DNA of 64,000 nucleotides, from the NCBI GenBank assembly GCA_963821735.1, contig CAWGFK010000055.1, positions 868,001 to 932,000 on the forward strand. The letters run 5' to 3'. Below, piece by piece: positions 30,518 to 39,989 of the stretch. The notes under the pieces are model-generated. The model had not been told where the DNA came from and did no database searches. It saw only the letters and a program-made list of their open reading frames with translations. The number at the start of each line of letters is the position of its first letter. The stretch's first letter is position 1. The DNA comes from Laspinema sp963821735. Its GTDB lineage: Bacteria > Cyanobacteriota > Cyanobacteriia > Cyanobacteriales > Laspinemataceae. The translations under genes were made by a program, and so were the position numbers.

Positions 30518-31414
30518 ATGTTCGCACCCAAACTCGCATTATTAACCCTTTCAGCGATCGGACTGTCGATCGCCCAAGTTCAAGCGCATCAAACCCTGGA
30601 TCTGGAAATCGGAACCTACCTCGAACAATTCAAAACCGAAAAAGGAGCCAACCGTCGGGAAGCAATGAAAGGATTGCGTCAGATTGGGACTCCCGCAGTT
30701 CCCCTCCTGATCACCGCATTGCAGGATGCCGATGTGGGAGTCCGAGGAGGTGCCGCATTTGCCTTGGGTTCGATGGGTTCTGATGCCGAATCCGCCATTC
30801 CGTCCCTGATTGCTGCCTTAAATGACTCAGAAGAGTCAGTGCGTCTGGATGCTGCCGTGGCACTCAGACGAATTGGCACTCCGGCAGTGGCGGAACTCGC
30901 CACTGCCTTGCAACACCCGGAGATAGAAGTGCGTCGGGGTGCTGCCTTTGCCTTAGCGGGAATTGGTGCAACTGCCAAACCGGCGATCGCCCCCTTAATC
31001 ACCGCCTTACAGGATCCAGATGAGCGCCTCGCCTGGAATGCTGCCGTTGCCTTGCGCGCAGTCGGGTCCCCAGCAGTCCCCGCCCTCAACCAGGCCCTGA
31101 TGCATGAAAATCCCCGAGTCCGGAATGCTGCTGCCTTCGCCTTGGGAAACCCCGCTTCTCCCACTGCTGGAACCCTCTCCCCAGTGGCACAATCGGAGGA
31201 TGAAGAAGTCCCGGAAATTTGCCGAATGTTGCCAAATCCCTTGTCCCCAGATATGAGTATCTGTGAAGCAATTCCGCTTCGGGAACGTCCCCAGGAGTTG
31301 CGTCAGAATGGCGATCAAGTCAATCCCAATCCCTGTGACTTTTCGCCGAATCCCTGCGAAAGTGCTCCCAGTCAGATTGACTCCTCTACCACTCCAACTC
31401 GCCGCCTGATGTAA
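30518..31414 (+). CDS. Secreted HEAT-repeat protein
   Basis: A 298-residue protein with a signal peptide (about residues 1-23, cut near VQAHQ) and six to seven PBS-lyase-type HEAT repeats from about 45 to 210. The repeats are recognised by their recurring pattern G-(T/S)-PAVP-L-x-AL-x-D-x2-x-VR-x2-AA-x-ALG. A cysteine-containing tail follows. HEAT repeats form a solenoid that binds proteins; the signal peptide places this one in the periplasm or lumen, unlike the cytosolic phycobilin lyases of the same repeat type. The partner is unknown. Confidence 0.85.
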   Translation: MFAPKLALLTLSAIGLSIAQVQAHQTLDLEIGTYLEQFKTEKGANRREAMKGLRQIGTPAVPLLITALQDADVGVRGGAAFALGSMGSDAESAIPSLIAALNDSEESVRLDAAVALRRIGTPAVAELATALQHPEIEVRRGAAFALAGIGATAKPAIAPLITALQDPDERLAWNAAVALRAVGSPAVPALNQALMHENPRVRNAAAFALGNPASPTAGTLSPVAQSEDEEVPEICRMLPNPLSPDMSICEAIPLRERPQELRQNGDQVNPNPCDFSPNPCESAPSQIDSSTTPTRRLM

Positions 31415-31437
31415 TTCCCTCAGCAGTTCCCCCTGTT

Positions 31438-31740
31438 CGTAGTAACGACTTCAGTCGTTATCTTATGTTCTGTAGTAACGACTGAAGTCGTTATCCATGG
31501 ATTCGAAAGTAAAATCTCAGACGTTATTCATATTGACGGATCAACGGAGTAGTCCCGTCAATGTAGGGGCGCAATTCGCCCCTGGCGCAACTGCGCCCTA
31601 CACCTACCTTTCTTTCAGTTGAACGGTTGGATGATTTATATTTTGGAATCCCCTTCGTTTGTAGTAATGACTTCAGTCGTTCTCTTAGTTCGTAGATAGG
31701 ACCAGAAACCGGGTTTCTAAGCTTTTGTGTACTCATGGCC
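31438..31740. repeat. Cluster of palindromic dispersed repeats
   Basis: Three copies of the GACTTCAGTC/GACTGAAGTC box with flanking GTAGTAA (about 31440, 31475, 31664), a GGGGCGCAATTCGCCCC palindrome with an attached GGCGCAACTGCGCC (about 31563-31600) and an AGAAACCGGGTTTCT palindrome (31696-31710) lie in 300 bases downstream of the HEAT-repeat gene. No coding sequence is credible here. Confidence 0.75.
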
Positions 31741-31862
31741 CTAGGTTCTGTTCATCGCCTTTCCAGAAATCCTGGGGTTTTCCAGGCGATCGCCTCCTTC
31801 AGGATTGAGTTAAAGGTTGTTTTAGGGGTAGATTAGCGGGATTTTGTCTTAAATCCGGAGGA

Positions 31863-31988
31863 AACGACTGAAGTCGTTACTACGAACACAGGAGGGAACG
31901 ACTGAAGTCGTTACTACGAACACAGGAGGGAACGACTGAAGTCGTTACTACGAACACAGGGGATAACGACTGAAGTCGTTACTACGAA
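31863..31988. repeat. Four tandem copies of a 34-bp palindrome-containing repeat
   Basis: Copies start at 31863, 31897, 31931 and 31965, exactly 34 bases apart. Each holds the perfect palindromic core AACGACTGAAGTCGTT with spacing sequence TACTACGAACACAGGAGG. The copies are nearly identical with no unique spacer, so this is not a CRISPR array. It lies 100 bases upstream of the next HEAT-repeat gene. Confidence 0.9.
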
Positions 31989-32082
31989 TGGGGGAACTCC
32001 CGCTTACTGCTTTATTGTTGATGCTTCATCCTTCGCCCTGGAAATTCGCTATACTCGAAGAGTGTTGAGAGCGAAGGGTTTG

Positions 32083-32685
32083 ATGGGAAATAATCGAAAT
32101 CAACCTCAACCTGATGATGCCGTTTTGGGGGGACAACACCCGGCCCCCATAGGTTCGATGGTTTTGGGGGGGTTAGATGGAGTGAAAATGCGTTTGGCTT
32201 CTCCGGTGGTAGAATATCGTATTACTGCCCTGTCCGAAGCGCTGCGGTATGGAGTTGATGGGTTAGATTTAGTGATTGAGGCATTGCGCGATCGCTCTTG
32301 TAAGGTGCGTCATGCGGCCTATTTACTTCTGGAAAACCGCACGGAAACTCGGGTGCAACACGCTTTACGGTTCTACAATTCTCATCATACTTTGGTCAAT
32401 CGTGTTGTAGAAACTGACCCTCCCGCCAATATTGAGCATATTGATACGATGATGCAAAATTTGGAACAGGTGGAGGGGAGTAAAATGGGTAAATTAGTTG
32501 ACAAATCTCTCAGTTTAGTCCAAACTTCTGAGGGAGAAGAGCGGATCAAGCATTACTTATTTAACGGAACTAGCAAACAAAAAGATTATGCTGCTCGTTA
32601 TTTTAAGGAAAAGGGCCGAAAAGATATTTTAGTGTCCCCGTATCAACCGCATTATTTGAAGTCCGAAAAATCTTTATCCTCTTAA
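32083..32685 (+). CDS. HEAT-repeat domain protein
   Basis: A 200-residue soluble protein with an N-terminal segment typical of a cyanobacterial family (DDAVLGGQHPAP, GSMVLGGLDGVK) followed by helical HEAT-like repeats (YRITALSEALRYGVDGLDLV, CKVRHAAYLLLEN) at about 50-110, and a charged C-terminal helical region. ATG 32083 is preferred because GAAGGG lies just upstream; a GTG at 32062 would add seven residues. Function unknown; such proteins often scaffold signalling or pigment-protein assembly. Confidence 0.75.
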   Translation: MGNNRNQPQPDDAVLGGQHPAPIGSMVLGGLDGVKMRLASPVVEYRITALSEALRYGVDGLDLVIEALRDRSCKVRHAAYLLLENRTETRVQHALRFYNSHHTLVNRVVETDPPANIEHIDTMMQNLEQVEGSKMGKLVDKSLSLVQTSEGEERIKHYLFNGTSKQKDYAARYFKEKGRKDILVSPYQPHYLKSEKSLSS

Positions 32686-32720
32686 TTTTTATTTTATCTC
32701 CGGTAGATTCGCTTAATCTG

Positions 32721-32754
32721 AACAGCCCTCACTGAGATTACGGTGAGGGCTGTT
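32721..32754. terminator. Bidirectional terminator between convergent genes
   Basis: A perfect 12-bp stem (AACAGCCCTCAC / GTGAGGGCTGTT) with a 10-base loop lies between the convergent HEAT-repeat gene and argH, 7 bases before the argH stop codon. On the plus strand it ends in TGTTTAGG, a weak T tract. Confidence 0.8.
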
Positions 32755-32761
32755 TAGGGTG

Positions 32762-34156
32762 TTACACTTCTTTAAACCGAATCTTAGCCTCAGTTAGAGC
32801 GTGTCTCACTTGTTCAAATCCCGTGCCCCCGTAGCTATTGCGGGCGGAGACGACTTGTTTGGGGGCGATCGCCGCATAAATATCACTCTCAAAGGCGGGA
32901 TGCAATGCTTTCCACTCCTCTAGGGTTAAATCTTTTAACAATTTCCCTGCGGATAGAGAAGTTTTAACGACTTTTCCAACTAAATTATAAGCTTCTCGAA
33001 AAGGAACGCCTTTGGCGGCTAAATAATCAGCCACATCGGTGGCATTGGAGAAGTCTTCAGCAACAGCTTCAGCAAGGCGTTGTTCGCGAAATTGGATGCC
33101 TTCACTCATTAAAATGGTCATCGCTTCTAAGCAAGCTTTGACGGTTTTAACGGCATCAAAGAGACCTTCTTTATCTTCTTGCAGGTCTTTATTGTAGGCT
33201 AAAGGTAAGCCTTTCATCAGCACTAACATTCCTTGTAAATGCCCAAAAACTCGCCCGGTTTTGCCGCGCACCAATTCAGGAACATCGGGGTTTTTCTTCT
33301 GCGGCATGATGCTAGAACCCGTGGCACAGCTATCGGTTAGGGTGATGAAGCTAAATTCTTGCGATGCCCAGAGGATGACTTCTTCAGATAAGCGACTCAA
33401 ATGCACTAAAATCAGACTAGAGGCACAGAGAAACTCGATCGCAAAGTCGCGATCGCTCACTGCATCTAAACTGTTATTATAGGGTCGGCTAAACCCGAGT
33501 TCTTGGGCGGAAAAGTGGCGATCGATGAGAAACGTTGTTCCGGCTAAAGCACCGGCACCTAACGGGCAAATATTCACTCGCTGATAGATCTCTCCTAACC
33601 GTTCCCAGTCGCGCTGTGCCATTTCAAAATAGGCCAGGAGGTGATGGGCTAAACTAATCGGTTGGGCGCGTTGCAGGTGGGTGTAACCGGGGATTAAGGT
33701 TTCCACATGGCGATCGGCTAACTCCAGCAAAACACTTTGAAAGTCGCGGATTTGTTGCCGAATTTGCTGGATTTGGTCCCGGAGATACAGTCGGGTATCG
33801 GTCCCCACTTGATCATTGCGCGATCGCGCGGTATGGAGTTTTTTCCCCACATCTCCCACGAGTTCGGTCAAGCGACGTTCCACGGCAAAATGGACATCTT
33901 CGGCATCGATTCCGGGTTTAAATAACCCTTGGCGATATTCTTGGCGAATTTGTTCAAGCCCCTTAATCAGCTTATCCGCTTCCTCCAGGGAGATAATGCC
34001 GGTTTTGCCTAGCATTTTCGCATGGGCCATTGATCCGGTCAAGTCGTACTCAATCAGTTGAATATCAAAACTGATACTCGCATTGAAGCGGGCGATCGCC
34101 GGATGTAATGCACCTTCAAATCGTTGACTCCAGGTTTTTTGTTCTGTCATGCTCAA
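32762..34156 (-). CDS. argH: Argininosuccinate lyase
   Basis: Catalyses the final step of arginine synthesis, splitting argininosuccinate to arginine and fumarate. The 464-residue length is standard. The fumarase/aspartase superfamily signature GSSIMPQKKNPD is present at about 283-294, with the catalytic serine in it, plus the conserved HTARSRNDQ (about 107-115) and TPGYTHLQRAQP-type region (GYTHLQRAQPISLAHH, about 157-172). It is the last gene of a minus-strand run from DUF502, nusB, ftsY and the PP2C gene. Confidence 0.97.
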   Translation of the reverse strand: MSMTEQKTWSQRFEGALHPAIARFNASISFDIQLIEYDLTGSMAHAKMLGKTGIISLEEADKLIKGLEQIRQEYRQGLFKPGIDAEDVHFAVERRLTELVGDVGKKLHTARSRNDQVGTDTRLYLRDQIQQIRQQIRDFQSVLLELADRHVETLIPGYTHLQRAQPISLAHHLLAYFEMAQRDWERLGEIYQRVNICPLGAGALAGTTFLIDRHFSAQELGFSRPYNNSLDAVSDRDFAIEFLCASSLILVHLSRLSEEVILWASQEFSFITLTDSCATGSSIMPQKKNPDVPELVRGKTGRVFGHLQGMLVLMKGLPLAYNKDLQEDKEGLFDAVKTVKACLEAMTILMSEGIQFREQRLAEAVAEDFSNATDVADYLAAKGVPFREAYNLVGKVVKTSLSAGKLLKDLTLEEWKALHPAFESDIYAAIAPKQVVSARNSYGGTGFEQVRHALTEAKIRFKEV

Positions 34157-34257
34157 TTAACCGCCTTCTTAACTCGCTCACCAACACATTGTTGCTCTTT
34201 TCCGGCCTGATCTTGTTTCTCATTGGAGACAGTACCCAGGACAAATGACCCGTGACT

Positions 34258-34512
34258 TTAACCGCCTCGGAATCCCCGAAATCCATAACCCAGAACTATA
34301 CCAATGATTAGGGCCCAAATTTGTCCAGTTTCAACAAAGTTATCCCAGGCATTTTTAATTTGACCCATAAGATCCGGATCGCTGACTTGTTGCGCCAGGA
34401 CGATCGCCTGCCTGAAAGATTCCCCCATCAACTGGGAGAAGACTTCGCCGCTGTTGGGAGACCAAGCTAATTGAGCGATTAATTCGTGAATGCTAGAAAA
34501 AAATATTGTCAT
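34258..34512 (-). CDS. Small single-helix protein, unknown
   Basis: An 84-residue protein with an amphipathic N-terminal half and one C-terminal hydrophobic helix (about residues 64-78, IWALIIGIVLGYGF) ending in FRGFRGG. It has its own start codon between argH and the PP2C gene on the same strand, 101 bases from argH. The tail-anchored layout suggests a membrane-attached accessory protein. I do not recognise a family. Confidence 0.5.
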   Translation of the reverse strand: MTIFFSSIHELIAQLAWSPNSGEVFSQLMGESFRQAIVLAQQVSDPDLMGQIKNAWDNFVETGQIWALIIGIVLGYGFRGFRGG

Positions 34513-34632
34513 GAATTTTTAACACCCTTGAGAGGGGAGGAAAAGGGATGTTTGCAGTATGCCGGATCAAGTTCTCCCTGTAAACGACCCGATCGCAATT
34601 CTTTTAATCATGAGGGCTTCGCCCTCCCAACT

Positions 34633-36090
34633 TCAAGCCCCTCCTCGATGCTCCTCCTTAGACCCAGTTTTTGAGCTATCCTCCTCCCCTTTGACTTGCA
34701 TCACAATCAGGGTCATATCATCCGTATTTTGGGTATTGGGGCCGATAAAATGGCCGACCCGCTCGAATAGATGTTCTAAGATAGCTTGAGGCTTGTGATA
34801 ATGTTGACAAGCCCATTCCAACGCTGCTGTTAGGTTTTCCTCATCAAAGCGATCGCCCACTTGGTTGCTGGCATCGGTAAACCCATCGGTGTAATAAATC
34901 AGCGTATCTCCAGGCGCAAGCTGAATCTGTGCTTCTTGATACTGAGTATCTGGGTCTAATCCAATCAACATCCCCAAGGTATCTAACCGCTGAATCGTCC
35001 GCGTAGATGCCTGCCACAATAAGGGAGGATTATGTGCCGCATTGCTATAGGACAAAATCCGAGTTTCCGGGTCATACTCAGAATAAAACAGGGTGACAAA
35101 CCGATGAGAATTCTCCAAATCCGCATACATCACCCGGTTCAAATGCTGAAGAATTCGCGAGGGGGAATGGCCGTTGAGGACCTCTGCGCGTAGCATTCCT
35201 CGGGTCATCGTCATAATCAACCCGGCAGGTACCCCTTTCCCCATCACATCGCCAATGACGATGCTCCAGCGTCCATTCGGTTTTCCGCCTTGATTTTTAG
35301 ATTGGGCAAAGTCGTGGGTTGTGGGAATAAAATCATAGTAGTCTCCCCCCACCCGACTAGCAGTTTCACAACTGGCAGCCAACTCAATCCCATTAATCGT
35401 CGGACATTGGCGCGGCAGGAGTCGCAGTTGGATTTCTGCCCCAATTTCTAATTCTCGGTCCAGTCGTTCCTTCTTGCGTAGTTCTACGGTCAGCTCGTCA
35501 TTTTCGATCGCCACGGCAGTTTGATCCGCCACTAACCGAACTAACTTCTGGCGGGTGGGAGTCCAAGTATAGTCCGGGTCCCGACTGAACACATACAGGC
35601 GACCGCGTTCCGTATTTTTAACCAAAATCGCGGTGCCAAATAACTGCACGTCTGACCCCAAGTAGGGGGTAACTTGATAATCTAACGCCGAGGGGGGTAG
35701 GCTGGAGGCGGCCAGGGTAGAATCATCCATGATTTGACGAGTCAGGTTTTCTAACGCTTGGCGAATATCATGGCATTCGTGACCATCCTGGCAGTGAAGT
35801 TGCTGTAACCTCACTTGACCATTCGGTTTAAACAGGATCAATGCTCCCCCATCTGCATCGGTGACCCGACTCGCCACCAGGGGAATCAACTCCAAGAACT
35901 GATTCAAATTATTGAAGCTGCGGAGGGCAAATCCCAAAGACGACAGCAAATCTTGGACTTTCTTTTGTTCCCGATGCAAACGCGCCACCAGTTCTTTGAG
36001 GGCAAAGACGGGGGTGACGTCTGCGGATGCGCTGCCGTTGTCGGGTACATCTGGCTGAAATGGCTGTCGTGGGAGAGGCAAAGAAGTCAT
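34633..36090 (-). CDS. GAF domain PP2C-type (SpoIIE/RsbU) phosphatase
   Basis: A 485-residue cytoplasmic regulator. A short coiled coil (about 28-48) leads into a GAF domain (about 55-205), then a helical linker and a SpoIIE/RsbU-type PP2C domain (about 230-475) with the metal-binding motifs GGDYYDF, GDVMGKGVPAGL and YYTDGFTDASN. Such phosphatases dephosphorylate anti-sigma-factor antagonists (STAS proteins) in partner-switching pathways. No STAS or anti-sigma partner is nearby. The GAF domain would sense a small ligand or light via a bilin; no bilin-binding cysteine motif is evident. Confidence 0.9.
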   Translation of the reverse strand: MTSLPLPRQPFQPDVPDNGSASADVTPVFALKELVARLHREQKKVQDLLSSLGFALRSFNNLNQFLELIPLVASRVTDADGGALILFKPNGQVRLQQLHCQDGHECHDIRQALENLTRQIMDDSTLAASSLPPSALDYQVTPYLGSDVQLFGTAILVKNTERGRLYVFSRDPDYTWTPTRQKLVRLVADQTAVAIENDELTVELRKKERLDRELEIGAEIQLRLLPRQCPTINGIELAASCETASRVGGDYYDFIPTTHDFAQSKNQGGKPNGRWSIVIGDVMGKGVPAGLIMTMTRGMLRAEVLNGHSPSRILQHLNRVMYADLENSHRFVTLFYSEYDPETRILSYSNAAHNPPLLWQASTRTIQRLDTLGMLIGLDPDTQYQEAQIQLAPGDTLIYYTDGFTDASNQVGDRFDEENLTAALEWACQHYHKPQAILEHLFERVGHFIGPNTQNTDDMTLIVMQVKGEEDSSKTGSKEEHRGGA

Positions 36091-36757
36091 TGAGTCAAGC
36101 TCGCTCCAGCGGGAGTGATTATATCTTTTGTTTGGGGGTAGGAATTACCCCACACTACAGAGTCTGATGTTAAAGAATGGCTGCCAATTGGGTTTGGCGA
36201 TCGCCCCTATGGATTGTTTAAGGGCTTAAGTATGTTAAAGCAGTTCTAAATTAACCCTTATGCACCCGATTTCAACTCGGTTGCCAGATAATATTCGCGG
36301 CAAAAGTTAGGAATTCGAGTAGTTGGCATCCGGGGCAATCTCCCCAGTGTCTTGAGTGGGTTGTAAAAAAACTCACACGATCTCCGATGCCGATCGCGGG
36401 GTTGGACTGATTTTCTATCAAGCAGGTTGCATCAGCGTGAGGATTCCTCAACCCTGAGCCGACTACAGGACGTATCAATTCCAGATTTCTACAGATATCG
36501 CATTAAAGTGGATTCATGATAGCGCTATTTATACGCTCTGCCAATCCACTGATTGGGGGGTTTTCCCAACTTGATTCCTCGGAAAAGCGATCGCTGATTT
36601 GTTCGATTTGTTCGATTTGTTGTCAGCCATTCCTCAAAGCCTGACTCTAACCGGCGGGCGAATAACCTGCCGGGACTTCCCTGGGTTCAAACCCTCAGTC
36701 CGAGGACTTCCGCCCTTTGAGTTTGAAAGGTTAATGTCTCTGTTCTCGCTCTGGATA
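36091..36757. other. Intergenic region, nothing recognised
   Basis: No gene, tRNA or strong terminator is evident in this 667-base gap between the PP2C gene and ftsY. A GGGTTCAAACCC stretch near 36687 looks like a tRNA T arm but has no acceptor or anticodon stem around it. Some short AT-rich stretches could be promoters for the PP2C gene. Confidence 0.4.
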
Positions 36758-38467
36758 CTAGCCACCAATCAACGCTTCGACAAATTCGTAGCTGGAAAAG
36801 GGGCGCAGGTCTTCGATTCCTTCACCGGCACCGATAAAGCGGATGGGTAATCCCATCTGCTGCACGATCGCCAAGGCTATGCCACCTTTAGCAGTTCCAT
36901 CCAATTTTGTCAAGATGACTCCACTCAAATTAATCGCTTCCGAAAACACTTGAGCTTGACGGAGGCCGTTTTGTCCCAGGGTTGCATCCAAAACCAGCAG
37001 TGATTCTACCACTGCATCGGGCGCTTTTCTATCCACGATTCTACGGATCTTTGCCAATTCGTCCATCAGATTCTTTTTATTCTGCAAACGTCCGGCAGTA
37101 TCCACCAGTAGCAGTTCTGTGCCTCGGGCCATTGCGGCTGAAATCCCATCAAATACTACCGCTGCGGGGTCGGAATTTTTCACCGGGTTGGCAATCACTT
37201 CCACATCGGCGCGATTCCCCCACACCTTGACTTGTTCCACAGCAGCGGCGCGGAAGGTATCGGCTGCGGCAATTAGGGTTTTATAACCGGATTGTTTGGA
37301 CAGGTGGGCAATTTTACCGATGGTGGTGGTTTTACCGGCCCCATTAACTCCGGCAATCACCCAAATATTCAGAGTATCTTTCTCGGGGACAAAGTTGGCA
37401 TTGTATTTTTCCTGAAAGGGGCGATCGAGCATTTCCCGGAGGATTTTTTTCAAGTAGGCGATCGCCTCTGCTGGCGGCAGGGCCTCTTCTTTTAACTTCT
37501 GCTGGAGGGCCTCAATAATCAAGTCGGTAGCCTCTACCCCTACATCCGCCTGCAACAGGGCCGTTTCAATTTCCATCACCGCTGCTTTATTCAGCGGCCC
37601 CTGTCCCACGATCGCCCGCAGTTGGTTAATTAAACTCCGACGGGTTCTATCCAACCCCTGGCGTAACTTCTGCAACCAGGTAATTTCTTCAATGGAAACC
37701 TGATCGGGACGCCGTCCCTGCGCCGCCAGCACTTCCGCTGACCACAAAAAGCCCTCATCAAACGCCAATCCCGGAATTTCTGTCCCTTCAATCTCCGGTT
37801 GTCCCGGGGTCGGGGTCCGTCTGAAGTCTTCCTCTACCGGGGCCTCCACAGCAGTTTCCTCTAACCGCTGCATTCTCGCCTGTCGTTCCGCCTCCGCCCG
37901 TGCCAGGAATGACACCGGAGCCGGTGCTGGAACCTCCGGTTCTGAAGTTTCCGTCTGTTCTGAGGTTTCGATAGCAAGAGCCGCTGCCGGTTCTATAACC
38001 TCCTCTGGAACGGCCTCGGGTTCCGGTTCTTCCAGTTCTCCCTCAGCTTCCAGTTCTCCCTCAGCTTCCAGTTCTCCCTCAGCTTCTAGTTCTCCCTCAG
38101 CTTCCAGTTCTTCCGGTTCTTCCCCGGCTTCCAGTTCTCCCTCAGCTTCCAGTTCTTCCGGTTCTTCCCCGGCTTCCAGTTCTCCCTCAGCTTCCAGTTC
38201 TTCCGGTTCTTCCCCGGCTTCCAGTTCTTCCGGTTCTTCCCCGGCTTCCAGTTCTCCCTCAGCTTCCGGTTCTTCCTCAGAAGAAACCTGTTGCTTTTGA
38301 ATATTTTGATAAGCAGCTTTAGCCCAGTTCAGGTAATCTTCGGCAACTTCTGGGGTCGTTTCCTCAGCATCAGATTCCGGCTGCTTTGCAGTCGGTTCTA
38401 TAGCCTGTTCTTGTTCTTGTTTTTGTTCTTTTTCGTTGAACTGACGACGGAACCAATTAAACACCAT
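36758..38467 (-). CDS. ftsY: Signal recognition particle receptor FtsY
   Basis: FtsY docks the SRP-ribosome complex to the membrane; its GTPase pairs with Ffh. The 569-residue protein has a very long acidic N-terminus (about 1-250) and a C-terminal NG domain: P-loop GVNGAGKTTTIGKIA (about 375-389), DTAGRLQNK (about 460) and TKLDGTAKGG (about 520). The acidic part holds a recent array of six-residue units (ELEAEG and ELEAGEEPE), residues about 65-150, much longer than in most FtsY. An acidic N-terminus contributes to membrane binding in E. coli FtsY. It lies in the DUF502-nusB-ftsY gene order seen in other cyanobacteria. Confidence 0.95.
   Translation of the reverse strand: MVFNWFRRQFNEKEQKQEQEQAIEPTAKQPESDAEETTPEVAEDYLNWAKAAYQNIQKQQVSSEEEPEAEGELEAGEEPEELEAGEEPEELEAEGELEAGEEPEELEAEGELEAGEEPEELEAEGELEAEGELEAEGELEAEGELEEPEPEAVPEEVIEPAAALAIETSEQTETSEPEVPAPAPVSFLARAEAERQARMQRLEETAVEAPVEEDFRRTPTPGQPEIEGTEIPGLAFDEGFLWSAEVLAAQGRRPDQVSIEEITWLQKLRQGLDRTRRSLINQLRAIVGQGPLNKAAVMEIETALLQADVGVEATDLIIEALQQKLKEEALPPAEAIAYLKKILREMLDRPFQEKYNANFVPEKDTLNIWVIAGVNGAGKTTTIGKIAHLSKQSGYKTLIAAADTFRAAAVEQVKVWGNRADVEVIANPVKNSDPAAVVFDGISAAMARGTELLLVDTAGRLQNKKNLMDELAKIRRIVDRKAPDAVVESLLVLDATLGQNGLRQAQVFSEAINLSGVILTKLDGTAKGGIALAIVQQMGLPIRFIGAGEGIEDLRPFSSYEFVEALIGG
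38025..38270 (-). repeat. 18-bp tandem repeats coding the acidic FtsY region
   Basis: On the plus strand the units TTCCAGTTCTCCCTCAGC and TTCCGGTTCTTCCCCGGC alternate over about 245 bases with only a few substitutions. The unit length is a multiple of three, so expansions keep the reading frame. Confidence 0.9.
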
Positions 38468-38598
38468 AGCACTTACCTGAAGAGAGCTTTGCCGACTATT
38501 TTAGAGGGTAGGGTAGAGATTTTTGAAGCCATAAGGCCCGGGTTTTACTCCCGAGTCCAGGATGGAGACAGTCTGGTTTTGAAGCAACGGGGGATAGA

Positions 38599-39228
38599 TT
38601 ATTCTTGTGTCACCTTCTCATGAAACTGTTCGGTGACTCGACGCAAGACGCCATTGACAAAGCGATAGCCATCTTCACCGCTATAGCGTTTGGCTAATTC
38701 TACCGCTTCATTGATGGCGATGCGTTCCTGGAGTCCGAGATAGCGCATTTCAGCCACGGCAATTCGCAGGATATCGCGATCGATGCGAGCAATTCGATTC
38801 AGTTGCCAATTGACGATCGCCTGTTGGAGGATGGCATCAATTTCTTCGCGATGGGCGTTGACTAGGGTTAGGGTTTCTAGGGTGTACGCCTTAACTTCTT
38901 TTTGGTTGGTCAGTTGCAGAAACTCAGGCAATTCCATTGCCATTGCCACGCGGTTAATGGCGGTTTGGGTGAGTTCTACGGCTTCATAAACCATTGTGCG
39001 AGAACTTTGCACCGTGGTGGCTTGAATTTCGCTGCCTAGGAGGCGATCGTTGCTGCGTTTGAGTTCTGCCGCAGCAGTTTCTAGGATATCGTGAACTTCA
39101 TTGGTGAGGGTGCGAACCGCAGCGAGGACTAGATCGGAGAGTTGTTGAGCGCTGAGTTTTTCTAGGTTGGAACTCAGCTGACTCATACTCAGCAGGGCGA
39201 GTTCACGAGCGACTCTTTGAGCTTTCAT
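38599..39228 (-). CDS. nusB: Transcription antitermination factor NusB
   Basis: NusB binds boxA RNA together with NusE (S10) to prevent early termination in rRNA operons. The 209-residue protein shows the all-helical NusB fold with the conserved C-terminal part DILRIAVAEMRYL and IAINEAVELAKRYSGED followed by RFVNGVLRRV. The central region (about 60-110) is longer than in E. coli NusB, as is common for cyanobacterial members. It lies 26 bases downstream of the DUF502 gene and 131 bases upstream of ftsY on the same strand, so an operon is likely. Confidence 0.93.
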   Translation of the reverse strand: MKAQRVARELALLSMSQLSSNLEKLSAQQLSDLVLAAVRTLTNEVHDILETAAAELKRSNDRLLGSEIQATTVQSSRTMVYEAVELTQTAINRVAMAMELPEFLQLTNQKEVKAYTLETLTLVNAHREEIDAILQQAIVNWQLNRIARIDRDILRIAVAEMRYLGLQERIAINEAVELAKRYSGEDGYRFVNGVLRRVTEQFHEKVTQE

Positions 39229-39254
39229 AAGGCGAGGAGTTAACTTGGGTGGGT

Positions 39255-39989
39255 TTAGATATATTCTTTTTCTTCTTCAGAAACGAGGGTCTGGCGTTTG
39301 ACTTCGGTTCTGAGTTCCTGTAGCTTGCGATCGCTCGATGGAGGCAGGGGCAAGGGTCCAGTCATGGGCGGGCTGACAATGCCACCGGAGACGATGACTT
39401 TAAAGGCCTCTTCCACGGACATGGAGAGGTTGATCACTTCTTCTTCAGAAACGACAGCATACCACCCACTGGTGGGGTTAGGGGTGGTGGGAATAAAAAT
39501 ACTGACCACTCCCCCGGATAAGTGGGATTGGATTTCTGCGGCGACACCCCCAGTTACAAAGGCGATCGCCCAGATTCCTTTGCGCGGATATTCGACTAAA
39601 ATCACCCGTCGAAATTTCCCATTGGAATCTTTGAGGACGGTTTCTAAAATTTGCTTGAGGGTTTTATAAACCGAACCCGCTAGGGGGATCGCTTGCAGCA
39701 CTCGTTCCCCCAAGTCGAGCAACCATCGTCCGGCGATGTTGCGTGCCATCAACCCAATCACCAAAATACTCAGGAGGGGAACGGCTAATCCGACTCCTAA
39801 GTTAATCAGGTTGACTAAAATCGGGTGGAGGTTGTCAAAGGGATTAAGCTGCTTGGGAATACTGGTCAGGAAATCGATCACCCATCGAGCTATGGTAATC
39901 GTCAGCCAGATGGTGGTTGCTAGAGGAATGATGACCAACAGTCCAGCAATCAGGTCATTTTTTAAGTCTTGTTTAAGGCGTTGGATCAC
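39255..39989 (-). CDS. DUF502 family membrane protein
   Basis: A 244-residue inner-membrane protein with two strong helices (about 13-36 and 58-88), a conserved DUF502 core (PLAGSVYKTLKQILETVL, then FRRVILVEYPRKGIWAIAFVTG) and the VFIPTTPNPTSGW-like stretch IFIPTTPNPTSGWY. A glycine/proline-rich tail follows. The function is unknown; distant relatives in plants are called COV (continuous vascular ring) proteins. First gene of the DUF502-nusB-ftsY cluster. Confidence 0.88.
   Translation of the reverse strand: MIQRLKQDLKNDLIAGLLVIIPLATTIWLTITIARWVIDFLTSIPKQLNPFDNLHPILVNLINLGVGLAVPLLSILVIGLMARNIAGRWLLDLGERVLQAIPLAGSVYKTLKQILETVLKDSNGKFRRVILVEYPRKGIWAIAFVTGGVAAEIQSHLSGGVVSIFIPTTPNPTSGWYAVVSEEEVINLSMSVEEAFKVIVSGGIVSPPMTGPLPLPPSSDRKLQELRTEVKRQTLVSEEEKEYI

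Noticed and set aside
31863..31988. Possible CRISPR array
   Set aside because: Repeats are contiguous with 34-base period and no unique spacers, and no cas gene is nearby.
36680..36710. Possible tRNA T arm (GGGTTCAAACCC)
   Set aside because: No matching acceptor stem, D arm or anticodon arm can be folded around it.
36599..36850. 83-residue plus-strand ORF at the ftsY end
   Set aside because: It runs antisense into ftsY and has no protein-like features.
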